Source of the DNA: Nocardia asiatica NBRC 100129
GTDB lineage: Bacteria; Actinomycetota; Actinomycetes; Mycobacteriales; Mycobacteriaceae
Direction of reading: 5' to 3'
Assembly (NCBI RefSeq): GCF_000308415.1
Contig: NZ_BAFS01000471.1
Location: 1-63,994, forward strand
DNA: 63,994 nt
The translations under genes were made by a program, and so were the position numbers. Shown piece by piece: positions 7,963 to 16,192 of this stretch. Every line of letters begins with the position of its first letter. Position 1 is the stretch's first letter. Below the pieces are notes generated by a model, which made no database searches, was not told where the DNA came from, and was given only the letters and a program-made list of their open reading frames with translations.

Positions 7963-8667
7963 ATGAGTGTTTCCTCCGCACGCGCCGATTCGATCGCCCC
8001 CGTCACCGTGATCGGTCTGCCCGCCGGGGAGATCGTGCTGCGTGACGAAAGCAAGAAGACCAGCACGCGAGTCGACGTGAACGCCTTCGAGATCGCGCCG
8101 TTCCCGATCACCTGCGCGAGTTTCGCCGCCGTGCACGGCACAACGGCTCCGGACGAGGCGAGCGCTCGTCTGCCGGTGACCGACGTGTCCTGGACGGATG
8201 CCGTCCGATTCTGCAACCTGCTCTCCGACGCCGCCGGGTACACCCGCTGTTACACCCTCGGCGACGACCCCGACGCGCAGGACGTCACCTGCGATTTCGC
8301 CGCCGACGGTTACCGCCTGCCCACCGAAGCGGAGTGGGAATACGCCTGCCGCGCGGGCAGCTCGGCCGTCCGCTACGGCGAGCTGGACGAGATCGCTTGG
8401 CACCGGGGCAATTCCGGTGCGGCCGTGCACGAGGTCGCGACCCGAACGCCGAACGCCTGGGGCCTGTACGACACGATCGGCAACGTCTGGGAATGGTGCT
8501 GGGATGTCTACGACCCCGCGATCTACGGCCCCTATCGCGTGTTCCGCGGTGGTGGCGCGTTCGACGTGCCGCGCAGTTGCCGCGCCGCGTGCCGCCGCAA
8601 GAGTCACCCGACCTTTCGTATCGACGATCTCGGCTTCCGGGTCGCCCGCACTCCTGCGACACGATGA
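7963..8667 (+). CDS. SUMF1/formylglycine-generating-enzyme-family protein
   Basis: A 234-aa protein of the FGE-sulfatase fold. Clear signatures are YRLPTEAEWEYACRAGS, NAWGLYDTIGNVWEWCWD and the closing RGGGAFDVPR ... DDLGFRVARTP. True formylglycine-generating enzymes carry a paired-cysteine active site near the C-terminus; here the region reads RSCRAACRRKSHPTF, which does not reproduce the CxxxxC spacing. It is therefore more likely one of the many SUMF1-like proteins of other function. No sulfatase gene lies nearby. No good ribosome-binding site precedes the ATG, 34 bp after the previous gene. Confidence 0.8.
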   Translation: MSVSSARADSIAPVTVIGLPAGEIVLRDESKKTSTRVDVNAFEIAPFPITCASFAAVHGTTAPDEASARLPVTDVSWTDAVRFCNLLSDAAGYTRCYTLGDDPDAQDVTCDFAADGYRLPTEAEWEYACRAGSSAVRYGELDEIAWHRGNSGAAVHEVATRTPNAWGLYDTIGNVWEWCWDVYDPAIYGPYRVFRGGGAFDVPRSCRAACRRKSHPTFRIDDLGFRVARTPATR

Positions 8668-8797
8668 CGAACCGTTCGCGCATCAGCGTCGACGAGCTGC
8701 GCGAGAAGCAGTCTCGCTCCGTGCCCGTAGGGCGGCTCGAGCCCGGGCAGACCCCTCGGCGGCTCCGTCCGATGCCCACCGTGGCTACGACAGGCGG

Positions 8798-8803
8798 TAG
8801 TAT
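8798..8803 (+). promoter_or_regulatory. candidate -10 box, leaderless start
   Basis: TAGTAT ends 6 nt before the GTG at 8810, with no ribosome-binding site between. A leaderless transcript is likely. Confidence 0.4.
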
Positions 8804-8809
8804 GAGTCG

Positions 8810-9337
8810 GTGCGAGATCCGACGGTGATGGCGGCGCGGCTGCGCGGCGCGTTCGTCGGATGCGCGGCCGGGGCGGTGAGCATCGCCGCGCACGCGCTCG
8901 GCGGTGGCGGCATGTCCGCGGGCGCCTCGCCGATCGCCACACTGATCGCCGTCTGCGCGGCGGTGGGCGTGTTCGTCGGCGCGCGACCGCACCGGCACGG
9001 AGTCGGCGAGATCATGGCGACGCTGGCGATCGCACAGGCCGTCGCCCACCTCGCGGCCACGCTGTCGACCGCCCACCACCACGACGCGGGTGCGACATCG
9101 GTCATGCTCGGCACGCACCTCGCGGCGGTTCCACTCGGCGCGCTGCTCATTCACGCCGCCGAACGGGCCGTGCTGCGCGCGGCTTCCGAGCTGCGGCAGA
9201 CGGTGCGCGTCCTGGCCGACGGCCCCGTCGCACCGGCCGGGACCGGCTCAGTCGCGTCAGGGCGGGCGCTCCCCCAGCCACGACGCCCGCTGCTCAGTTC
9301 GGGCTCGGGCCTGCGCGGCCCACCACTTCCGCGCTGA
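8810..9337 (+). CDS. histidine-rich small membrane protein, copper-cluster associated
   Basis: A 175-aa protein with four or five hydrophobic helices (for example AFVGCAAGAVSIAAHALGGG, IATLIAVCAAVGVFVGA, IMATLAIAQAVAHLAA and THLAAVPLGALLIHAA). Histidines cluster on the outer face or loops: RPHRHG and STAHHHDAG. The C-terminal 50 residues are soluble and Pro/Arg rich. I know no function. It is the first of three same-strand genes followed by a PCu(A)C copper chaperone and a Tat-exported DyP peroxidase, so a role in extracytoplasmic copper handling is inferred from neighbours and His content. Confidence 0.65.
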   Translation: MRDPTVMAARLRGAFVGCAAGAVSIAAHALGGGGMSAGASPIATLIAVCAAVGVFVGARPHRHGVGEIMATLAIAQAVAHLAATLSTAHHHDAGATSVMLGTHLAAVPLGALLIHAAERAVLRAASELRQTVRVLADGPVAPAGTGSVASGRALPQPRRPLLSSGSGLRGPPLPR

Positions 9338-9642
9338 CTCCTCCACATCGCAGGCGGACATCGCCCGGTCACCGACGTCGAGCGTCCGATGCGCCGGGCA
9401 CGCCGGAGCCCGGATCGCCACCGATAAAACGCGGGTCGGCGCGGCCTTCGGCGGCGTCGGTCGACACCTCGGTCCGCTCGCCGCGCCGACGACCGATTCG
9501 CCACGAGACCCGCTGCGCGGGCTCGGTGTCGACGATCCGGATCCCGCCGACAGCTCGGCGACCTCCGCGCGCCGGGCCGCTTCGCCGGTCGGGCGGTGTC
9601 TCGCGCTGCGCCACATCACATCTCACCTTCTTCGGAGTTCTC
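9338..9642 (+). other. 305-bp gene-free stretch
   Basis: No frame here looks like a protein of known type on either strand. It separates the His-rich membrane gene from the copper chaperone gene. It is slightly less GC-biased near 9600-9642 and may carry the promoter of the chaperone gene, but I see no clear boxes. Confidence 0.4.
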
Positions 9643-10197
9643 ATGCATATCCGCACTCGGCAACACGCCACTCGCCTCATGCCCGGCGCGATCGCCACCG
9701 TCGCGGCGGCGCTTCTGCTGACCGCCTGCTCGTCGGCCGACGCGACCGAAGCCGCCGCCCCGGCCGCCACGGTGTCCATTTCCGATCAGTGGGTCAAAGC
9801 CGCCGACAGCGGGATGTCGGCCGCGTTCGGTGACCTGACCAACACCGGCGACGCGCCACGCACCATCGTCTCGGCGACCAGTCCCGCCTCCGAGCGAATC
9901 GAATTGCACGAGGTGGTCACCGACGCGAACGGGACGAAGGCGATGCGGCCCAAACGCGGCGGCTTCGTCGTCCCCGCGCACGGAAGCACGCGGCTGCGGC
10001 CCGGCGGCGACCACATCATGTTCATGGGGCTGCTCGGACCGCTGCGCACCGGCTCGGAGACGTCGGTCACCCTGACCTTCGACGACGGCTCGACCACCAC
10101 ATTCACCGCCCAGGTGCGCGACTTCTCCGGCAACCAGGAGAATTACGTGCCCGATCACGCGGGCGGTGAGCCCCATACCGGCGCGCACGGTGGCTGA
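9643..10197 (+). CDS. PCu(A)C-type periplasmic copper chaperone lipoprotein
   Basis: A 184-aa exported lipoprotein. The signal peptide ends in the lipobox LLTAC (Cys about residue 28). The PCu(A)C domain has the copper motif H-x10-M ... H-x-M: HEVVTDANGTKAM near residue 89, then GDHIMFMGL. The family passes Cu(I) to cytochrome oxidase or other extracytoplasmic copper proteins. The C-terminus adds a His tail (DHAGGEPHTGAHGG). Its stop overlaps the GTG start of the DyP gene, so the chaperone and peroxidase are made together. Confidence 0.88.
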   Translation: MHIRTRQHATRLMPGAIATVAAALLLTACSSADATEAAAPAATVSISDQWVKAADSGMSAAFGDLTNTGDAPRTIVSATSPASERIELHEVVTDANGTKAMRPKRGGFVVPAHGSTRLRPGGDHIMFMGLLGPLRTGSETSVTLTFDDGSTTTFTAQVRDFSGNQENYVPDHAGGEPHTGAHGG

Positions 10198-11401
10198 GCG
10201 GAACGAACCGCGACCCGCACGGATGAACCGGCGGCGTCTGCTGGGCGGCGGCGCCGTCGCGGCAGGCGCGGCCGGGCTGGGGCTCGGCGCGGCCGCCCGC
10301 ACCGGGCGGCGGGCATCCGATCCGGCGTCCGGGGACGCGACAGTGCCGTTCTACGGGCCGCACCAATCCGGCATCGACACCGTCCCGCAGGCGCACGCGG
10401 CGTTCGTGGCCTTCGATCTGAAGCCGGGCGCTCGCCGCGACGACCTCGTCGGACTGCTGAAGATCTGGACCGGCGACGCCGCCCGCCTCACTCAGGGCCG
10501 GCCCGCGCTGGCGGACACCGAACCCGAACTCGCGCTGCGCCCGGCGCGGCTGACGGTCACCGTGGGTTTCGGACCCGCGGTGTTCTCGGCGGCCGGGCTC
10601 GAGCAGCGCAGGCCGTCCTGGCTGCGGCCGTTGCCGCCGTTCGCCATCGACCGGCTCGAACCAGCCTGGACCGGCGGTGACCTGCTCTTGCAGGTCTGTG
10701 CCGAGGAGGTGACCACGGTGTCGCACGCGGTGCGCGTGCTGTGCCGCAGCGTGTCCTCGTTGGTCACGGTGCGCTGGGTGCAGCGCGGATTCCGGAACTG
10801 CGCGCCGGGCGCGACACCGCGCAATCTGATGGGCCAGGTCGACGGCACGGTGAACCTGGCTCCCGGCACGCCGGAGTTCGCCCGTCTGGTCTGGGACGAC
10901 GGGGCGGCCCAGCCGTGGCTGGACGGCGGAACGTCGTGTGTGCTGCGGCGAATCGCGATGACACTGGACACCTGGGAGGAAATCGACACGGAGGATCGGG
11001 AACTCACCATCGGACGCACTGTCGCCAACGGTGCGCCGCTGACCGGCGCCGACGAATTCGACGAGCCCGACTTCGCGGCGGTGGACGCGCACGGGATACC
11101 GATCATCCCACCGTCGTCGCACATCGCGCGCGCTCATCACACCCATGACGGCGAACGCTTCCTGCGACGTGGCTACAACTACGACGACGCGCCCGCACCG
11201 GGCCGGATCTCCAACTCGGGCCTGCTGTTCGCCGCCTATCAGCGCGACGTGGACGCCCAGTTCGTACCGGTGCAACGCCGACTCGCGGAGTTCGACGCGC
11301 TCAATGTCTGGACGACGCCGATCGGTTCGGCGGTTTTCGTGATCCCGCCCGGGGTTCGGGCCCCGGGCGGTTACCTCGGGCAATCGCTGTTCGAGGCGTG
11401 A
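10190..11401 (+). CDS. Tat-exported dye-decolorizing (DyP/EfeB-type) peroxidase
   Basis: A 403-aa heme peroxidase. The N-terminus has a twin-arginine motif (MNRRRLLGGG) and a hydrophobic run, so it is exported folded. The catalytic DyP motif GxxDG appears as GQVDG with Asp218. The proximal block SSHIARAHHTHDGERFLRRGYNYDD carries the heme-ligand His and the conserved Arg. The family oxidises phenols and dyes with H2O2, and EfeB members take part in heme or iron uptake. No EfeU/EfeO partners are present; instead a copper chaperone gene overlaps it by 8 bp. A second Tat DyP occurs at 22877. Confidence 0.92.
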   Translation: MAERNEPRPARMNRRRLLGGGAVAAGAAGLGLGAAARTGRRASDPASGDATVPFYGPHQSGIDTVPQAHAAFVAFDLKPGARRDDLVGLLKIWTGDAARLTQGRPALADTEPELALRPARLTVTVGFGPAVFSAAGLEQRRPSWLRPLPPFAIDRLEPAWTGGDLLLQVCAEEVTTVSHAVRVLCRSVSSLVTVRWVQRGFRNCAPGATPRNLMGQVDGTVNLAPGTPEFARLVWDDGAAQPWLDGGTSCVLRRIAMTLDTWEEIDTEDRELTIGRTVANGAPLTGADEFDEPDFAAVDAHGIPIIPPSSHIARAHHTHDGERFLRRGYNYDDAPAPGRISNSGLLFAAYQRDVDAQFVPVQRRLAEFDALNVWTTPIGSAVFVIPPGVRAPGGYLGQSLFEA

Positions 11402-11403
11402 CG

Positions 11404-11446
11404 CGTGTTCGGCGCCGGCGAGCACGCACCCGCCGGCGCCGACACG
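11404..11446. terminator. bidirectional hairpin terminator
   Basis: The arms CGTGTTCGGCGCCGGCG (11404-11420) and CGCCGGCGCCGACACG (11431-11446) pair with one bulged T. The hairpin exactly fills the gap between the convergent DyP and small membrane-protein genes. No U-run follows on either strand, as is common in actinomycetes. Confidence 0.65.
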
Positions 11447-11806
11447 TCAGGTCCACAGCACGGCTACGAAAACGTTGACGATCGCCAGCAGGCCCGCGGC
11501 GTGGGTCAGCCACGGCAGCGACTCGCCGCGCTTTCCCCGCCCGCGCCCGATCTCGGCGAACGCGGCCACTGCCACCGAAACGACCAGCTTCACCCCGATC
11601 TTGGCCATGTCCGGGTCCTTGCCGAGGGAGTCGATCGATTCGGCCATGCCGACCAGGATCACCCCGGTGACCAGCTGCAACCGCGCACCCCAGACCATGA
11701 CCTCCGAGACCCGTGGCTGCCCGGCGGCATAGCCGCCCACCACGGCGGCCATGCCGAGCAGATGCGCGACGACTACGACGTTGTAGACGAATTCCGACAC
11801 GTTCAC
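11447..11806 (-). CDS. four-helix small integral membrane protein
   Basis: A 119-aa protein with four hydrophobic helices: FVYNVVVVAHLLGMAAVVGGY, MVWGARLQLVTGVILVGMAE, IGVKLVVSVAVAAFAEIG and LTHAAGLLAIVNVFVAVLW. It is of the type annotated as integral membrane protein in mycobacteria and Nocardia; function unknown. The His in VVVAHLLGM is common in this family and could suggest a heme- or copper-linked membrane protein, but that is speculation. It faces the DyP gene across a shared terminator. Confidence 0.7.
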   Translation of the reverse strand: MNVSEFVYNVVVVAHLLGMAAVVGGYAAGQPRVSEVMVWGARLQLVTGVILVGMAESIDSLGKDPDMAKIGVKLVVSVAVAAFAEIGRGRGKRGESLPWLTHAAGLLAIVNVFVAVLWT

Positions 11807-11944
11807 GTGGCAAACTCCCCATGGTTCGGGCGACAGCTCACTGTACTGACTCGATGATCATCGGACCTGCCCCGGTCGCGAACTTCGAAGGGAGACGCCG
11901 ACTCGGCCGAGACCATGTTCGCTGCGCGACATCGTTCGCCGAAC

Positions 11945-11975
11945 TTGACCTTGTCACTGTGTGAAGGCTTTCACT
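11945..11975 (+). promoter_or_regulatory. MerR-type promoter/operator of the HEAT operon
   Basis: A -35 box TTGACC (11945-11950) is followed by the interrupted dyad CCTTgtCAC-T-GTGtgAAGG (11949-11967), with 14 of 19 positions symmetric, and a second near-palindrome GTGAAGGCTTTCAC (11961-11974). With the long 19-bp spacer of MerR promoters the -10 would be TTCACT (11970-11975), a weak match. The operon encodes a MerR protein, so autoregulation is likely. Confidence 0.5.
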
Positions 11976-12025
11976 GGCTGTCGGAGGTGGTCCCCATCAA
12001 CTCGACACACAGGAATCCACAGAAC

Positions 12026-12673
12026 ATGCGACTGCTCGGCGCGCTGGCGGCTGCCGACTCGTCGACGCGGCTGCAGGCGGCTCTGGCAGTCGGCACGCAT
12101 CCCGAGCCCGGCTTCATCGACGCGCTGGTAGAACGGTGCGCGATCGAGCCCGACTTCTTCGTGCGCGACATGCTCACGTGGGCGCTGACCCGTCTCCCCC
12201 CGGAGCTCACGGTACCCAGGCTGCGCGCGGAACTGCTTTCCGAACGCGCACAGGCGCGCAGCCAAGCGCTGCACACCCTGTCCAAGATCGGAGACCGGGA
12301 CGCGTGGCCCGCGATCACGGGGGCTCTGCTGCGCGACACCGACGACGAGGTCGCGCGGAGTGCGTGGCGCGCTGCTGTCGTTCTCGTGCCCGACGCGGAG
12401 GCGGACGGGCTGGCCGCGGAGCTGGCTACCCAATTCGGCCGCGGTGACCGGGAACTGCGCCTGAGTCTGAGCCGTGCCCTCGTCGCGCTCGGCGAGGTGA
12501 TCGAGCCGGTTCTCCGCACGGCGACGGCAAGTCACGACCCGGCGGTGCGCGCGCACGCGAGAGCCACGCAGCGGCTGCTGCGCGACCCGGATGCCGGATT
12601 CGACCTCGCCGTCGAGGAGGCGAGAAAGGTCGTCGCGCTCGGGCCCGACCGAGAGGAGACGACTGCGTGCTGA
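12026..12673 (+). CDS. HEAT-repeat protein paired with MerR-HEAT regulator
   Basis: A 215-aa alpha-solenoid protein. Repeats of about 30 residues are visible: RLLGALAAADSSTRLQAALAVG, FFVRDMLTWALTRLP, RAQARSQALHTLSKIGD, EVARSAWRAAVVLV and REL..SLSRALVALGE. Such proteins act as binding scaffolds; no enzyme motif is present. Its stop overlaps the GTG of the MerR-HEAT gene by 7 bp, so the two are coupled. The ATG at 12026 has AGGA about 11 bases upstream; GTG at 11987 would add 13 residues and is the main alternative. It probably works with or modulates the regulator's own HEAT region, by inference from shared architecture. Confidence 0.75.
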   Translation: MRLLGALAAADSSTRLQAALAVGTHPEPGFIDALVERCAIEPDFFVRDMLTWALTRLPPELTVPRLRAELLSERAQARSQALHTLSKIGDRDAWPAITGALLRDTDDEVARSAWRAAVVLVPDAEADGLAAELATQFGRGDRELRLSLSRALVALGEVIEPVLRTATASHDPAVRAHARATQRLLRDPDAGFDLAVEEARKVVALGPDREETTAC

Positions 12674-13695
12674 TCGGCGAGGTGGCGCGCCGCTCGGGTG
12701 TGAGCGCGCGGATGCTCAGGCACTACGACTCCCTCGGGCTGGTGCGGCCGACCGGCCGCACCGTGGGCGGCTACCGGGAATACTCTCCCGAAGACATCCG
12801 GCGGATCTTCCATGTGGAAGGGCTGCGGTCCCTCGGCCTGTCACTGAGCCAGATCCAGCGCGCGCTCGACGGTCCCGGATTCACCCCGTCCGCACTGGTC
12901 GGCGACCTCGTCCGGAAGACTGAAGAACGACTGAACCGGGAGCGCGAACTGCTCGATCGGCTCCGTAGGGTCGATGCGGCCGAGCCCTCCGACTGGCAAG
13001 GGGTCCTGCGCATCGTCGAACTCCTGCACGGACTCGGTTCGCACAGCGCCGCCCGGCGGCAGCAGGCTGTCCTGGCTCCGGCCGAGGACGTGTCGGTGCC
13101 CGCCGAGCTGCTGGCCGAGGCGGTGCTCACCGAATCCGATCCGAACGTCGCGGGGGCCCTGCGGTGGGCCCTCGCACGGGCCGGCGGTGACGGTGTGACG
13201 AGCGTGGCGTCCGGCATGGCCTCTGAGGATGTCGACGTCCGGCGGCGGGCGGTCCTGGCGCTCGCCGAGCTGCCGGGCGACGAGGCGACCGCGGTGCTCA
13301 CCGGCGCGCTCGGGGACGCGGACGCGACGGTCCGTAGACACGCCGCTCTGGCATTGGGCGCGCGGGGCGTGACACGGGCTGTACCGGAACTCGTCGGCAC
13401 GGTGGTCGAGGGTCCGAACGATGTAGAGGCGGCCGAGCTCTTGGGAGCGTTGGCGCGGGACGCGTACTGGGCGGACCGGATCATGCGAGCGCTGGTGGAC
13501 GAACTCACCGCGCACGCAGCGCACCCGGCGGTGCGGATACGACTGACCCAGGCACTCGCCGAGATGCCGGGCACCATCGCGCTGGATACCCTGCGGCAAC
13601 TGGCCCACGACGACGACCGGGCCGTAGCGCTCATCGCCTCGGCGCTCGCCGAAACGCTCGAGCAACGGCCGGACAACGAACTCGGGCAGCCCTAG
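12667..13695 (+). CDS. MerR-family regulator with C-terminal HEAT repeats
   Basis: A 342-aa protein. Residues 1-70 form a canonical MerR winged helix: LIGEVARRSGVSARMLRHYDSLGLV, then GYREYSPEDIRRI. A coiled helix follows (EERLNRERELLDRLRRV). From about residue 145 to the end are HEAT repeats (VDVRRRAVLALAELPGDEAT, ATVRRHAALALGARGVTRAV, PAVRIRLTQALAEMPGTIAL). MerR proteins usually end in a short effector pocket; a solenoid instead suggests a protein ligand. It follows and overlaps a separate HEAT gene. A MerR-type operator sits before that operon. Confidence 0.85.
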   Translation: MLIGEVARRSGVSARMLRHYDSLGLVRPTGRTVGGYREYSPEDIRRIFHVEGLRSLGLSLSQIQRALDGPGFTPSALVGDLVRKTEERLNRERELLDRLRRVDAAEPSDWQGVLRIVELLHGLGSHSAARRQQAVLAPAEDVSVPAELLAEAVLTESDPNVAGALRWALARAGGDGVTSVASGMASEDVDVRRRAVLALAELPGDEATAVLTGALGDADATVRRHAALALGARGVTRAVPELVGTVVEGPNDVEAAELLGALARDAYWADRIMRALVDELTAHAAHPAVRIRLTQALAEMPGTIALDTLRQLAHDDDRAVALIASALAETLEQRPDNELGQP

Positions 13696-13796
13696 AGGCG
13701 TGGCGTAGGCGACGCTCCCGCACAGGAGAGCGGGCGCGGTGCCGGATCCAGCGGACGATGGAACCTGATCGGTCCTCGAGCCCGGCCGCCGGATCA

Positions 13797-14978
13797 TCAT
13801 GCGGTCGCACGGGTGGCGCGGCCGCCCTTCGACAGCTGCACCGGGAGTTTCACATAGCGGCTCAGTTCGGCGGCCACCGGCGGGGTGCTGCTGACCTGCT
13901 CCTTGTAGATGACCGCGGCCATGCCCTGGAGGTACCACCGTTTCGGCGTGTCATCGGCATTGGTGAACTGGATGACCGCGTCCTTGCGGCCCAGGCTCAC
14001 CGGCTGATGGAAGTAGCCGAAGCGGAACGGCCGCACCGTCTTCCCACGCAGCAGTCGCGCTATCACGGCGGCGGTGTAGTCGGCGGTGACCACGCCGCTC
14101 TGGCAGGTGCCGTGGATCTGCCCCCAGGCTTGCCGCACCAGGGCGGCGTCTCCGATGGCGTGGATCTCCGGGTGCGACACCGAGCGCAGCGTGGGATCGG
14201 TGATGACGAGTCCCTTCGCGTCGGTGGCGATTCCGGCCTGGGCGGCCAGCGGCGACACTCGCACGCCGGTGGTCCACAGGATCAGATCCGAGGCGACGAG
14301 TTCGCCGGTGTCCAGACGCACGGCGTCGGGCAGCACCTTGGTGACCTTCACCCCGACCGTGCGCACCACACCCAGCCGGTCCAAGGCACGGTTCAGGTAG
14401 GCGCGGGCCTTCTCGCCCATCATGGAACCGGGTTCGGCCGAGCTGATCAGGGCGACGGTCAACCCGGGGTGCGCCTCGGCGATTTCGGCGGCCGCCTCGA
14501 TTCCGGTGAGCCCGCCACCACAGACGGTGACCGTGCCACCCCTGGCGGCGATCTCGGGCAGCCGCTGCGAGAAGTGGTGGGCCAGACGGGGATCGTCGAG
14601 GGTCCGAGCGTGCTCGGCCGCACCCGGGACGGTGCTCGTGTCGGTGGCACTGCCGAGAGCGTAGACCAGCGTGTCATAGGACAGCGCCGCACCGTCGTCG
14701 AGGGTGACGAGGCGGTCGGCGGTATCGATGGCGGTGGCGGCGGCCTGGTGGAACCGCACACCGGTGCCTTCGAGCAGGTCCGGAATCCGGAAGTCGGTCA
14801 GTTCCCGGCCCGCGGCGAGCTGGTGCATGCGCAGGCGCTCGACGAAGCGGGGCGAGGGGTTCACCAGCGTGATGCGGGTGTTCAGCTTGCGGGTGTAGCG
14901 GGCCAGCCGAGCCGTGGCGATCAGTCCGCTGTAGCCGGCGCCGAGGACAACGATCTCGTGGGTGGTGTCGGTGTTCAT
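13797..14978 (-). CDS. NAD(P)/FAD-dependent oxidoreductase (NDH-2-like)
   Basis: A 393-aa flavoprotein of the pyridine nucleotide-disulfide oxidoreductase type. The FAD Rossmann motif is VVLGAGYSGLIAT at residues 10-22; the NAD(P)H motif is VTVCGGGLTGIEAAAEIAE near 150-167; the second FAD-binding stretch is HAIGDAALV. It resembles type II NADH:quinone dehydrogenases but lacks a clear C-terminal membrane anchor, so the electron acceptor is uncertain. The ATG at 14978 has GGGAGCGAG just upstream; the longer frame is rejected. A perfect inverted repeat with a Rex-like core lies about 65 bp upstream, suggesting redox control. Confidence 0.85.
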   Translation of the reverse strand: MNTDTTHEIVVLGAGYSGLIATARLARYTRKLNTRITLVNPSPRFVERLRMHQLAAGRELTDFRIPDLLEGTGVRFHQAAATAIDTADRLVTLDDGAALSYDTLVYALGSATDTSTVPGAAEHARTLDDPRLAHHFSQRLPEIAARGGTVTVCGGGLTGIEAAAEIAEAHPGLTVALISSAEPGSMMGEKARAYLNRALDRLGVVRTVGVKVTKVLPDAVRLDTGELVASDLILWTTGVRVSPLAAQAGIATDAKGLVITDPTLRSVSHPEIHAIGDAALVRQAWGQIHGTCQSGVVTADYTAAVIARLLRGKTVRPFRFGYFHQPVSLGRKDAVIQFTNADDTPKRWYLQGMAAVIYKEQVSSTPPVAAELSRYVKLPVQLSKGGRATRATA

Positions 14979-15042
14979 CACTCGCTCCCTGGGGGCTCGT
15001 TCGTCGGGGTCGGCTATGGGACAAAGCAGCCCCGCGGAACGT

Positions 15043-15084
15043 GACAACCCACTGTTGTGACCTGTGCCACAACAGTGGGTTGTC
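15043..15084. promoter_or_regulatory. perfect 17-bp inverted repeat with Rex-like core
   Basis: GACAACCCACTGTTGTG (15043-15059) and its exact reverse complement (15068-15084) flank an 8-nt loop. The inner part TTGTG-N8-CACAA has the half-site sequence and spacing of Rex operators (TTGTGAA-N4-TTCACAA), though the middle bases differ. It lies after the stop of the stress-protein gene and before the NADH dehydrogenase-like gene, both on the minus strand. It could be an operator, a terminator of the upstream gene, or both. Confidence 0.55.
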
Positions 15085-15110
15085 GAGCGCCCGGCTCGTG
15101 AAGAAGTCGC

Positions 15111-16052
15111 TCAGCGACGGTGTCCACTGCCCCGCTGATCGTCGTGCGGGTGGACGACCATCACCGGGCACGCCGCGTGCTGAACCAGAGTGTTCGACGT
15201 CGACCCGAGCAGCATGCCCGCGAACCCGCCGCGCCCGCGGCTGCCCACGACCAGTAACTGCGCGACTTTCGACCAGCTCAGCAGATGCGGAGCCGGTGCG
15301 GACACCTCGACCTTCCTGGCGACGCGGACCTGCGGGAACTTCTCCTGCCAGCCCGCGAGACGCTCGGCGAGAATCGCCCGTTCGACGCTGTCGAGGTCGA
15401 CCTCGGGCAGCGTGGTGCGGCCGGCGAACCGGCCGGAGTCCCAGTCGCTCCAGGCATGCACGGCGACGAGTTCGGCCCCGCGCTCGGCCGCTTCGGTGAA
15501 CGCCGCGGCGATGGCCGATTCACCGATCGGGCTGCCGTCCACGCCGAGGACCACCGGCCCCGAGTCGCGCATCGTGCCGCCGGCGTCGGTGCGGACCACC
15601 ACCACCGTGCCGTGCGCGTGGGCGGTCACGGCCAGCAGCGTGGAGCCCAGATGGGTGAGTGTTCCGGCGCTGCCGGTGGCGCCGATCACCACCGCGTACG
15701 CCTCGGCACTGTGCTCGATCAACAGTTGCCTACCGGTGTCGGTGGTCATGCGAGTCGAGATCCGCGCTCCGGGCGCGATCGAGCGGGCCAGGCGTTCGGC
15801 CCGGGCGATCACGTTCTCCCCTTGTTCGCGCACGGCGTCGATGACCGCGGGAACGACGACCTCGTAGTCACCCAGCACCGAACTGGTGCCGACCAGATCC
15901 ATGCCGTGCAGGATCTCGAGCTCGCGGCCGCGTTCGGCGGCGAACTGGGCCGCCCACCGCACGGCGGTCCACGACCCCTCCGACCCGTCCACACCGACTA
16001 CGATTTTCGCCGTGGCGAGACGATGCGGATCGTCGAATCGCTGTGCTGTCAT
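15111..16052 (-). CDS. two-domain universal stress protein
   Basis: A 313-aa tandem USP. Domain 1 starts IVVGVDGSEGSWTAVRWAA at about residue 17 and ends near VIGATGSAGTLTHLGSTLLAVTAHAHGTVVVV. Domain 2 starts VVLGVDGSPIGESAIAAAF and ends with the ATP-binding G-x2-G-x9-G(S/T) block VVGSRGRGGFAGMLLGSTS followed by CPVMVV. Domain 2 is therefore likely to bind ATP. These proteins support survival under hypoxia or stress in actinobacteria. The ATG at 16052 has GGAG close upstream. A degraded homologue is divergent from it. Confidence 0.9.
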   Translation of the reverse strand: MTAQRFDDPHRLATAKIVVGVDGSEGSWTAVRWAAQFAAERGRELEILHGMDLVGTSSVLGDYEVVVPAVIDAVREQGENVIARAERLARSIAPGARISTRMTTDTGRQLLIEHSAEAYAVVIGATGSAGTLTHLGSTLLAVTAHAHGTVVVVRTDAGGTMRDSGPVVLGVDGSPIGESAIAAAFTEAAERGAELVAVHAWSDWDSGRFAGRTTLPEVDLDSVERAILAERLAGWQEKFPQVRVARKVEVSAPAPHLLSWSKVAQLLVVGSRGRGGFAGMLLGSTSNTLVQHAACPVMVVHPHDDQRGSGHRR

Positions 16053-16192
16053 GGAGACCTCCCGAGCCTGTCGCGTCGTGTGGCGCCCGGCCGGGTCACC
16101 GCTTCCAACGGTATGAGCCGCACCGCCGGCGCGAATGCGGCTGATCGTCCATAGGATGCGGGTCGAAAGACCATTCGAAAGGCGGCACCGTT

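Noticed and set aside
15043..15084. The inverted repeat as an insertion-sequence end
   Set aside because: No transposase or second copy is present, and the gap between the two genes is too small to hold an element.
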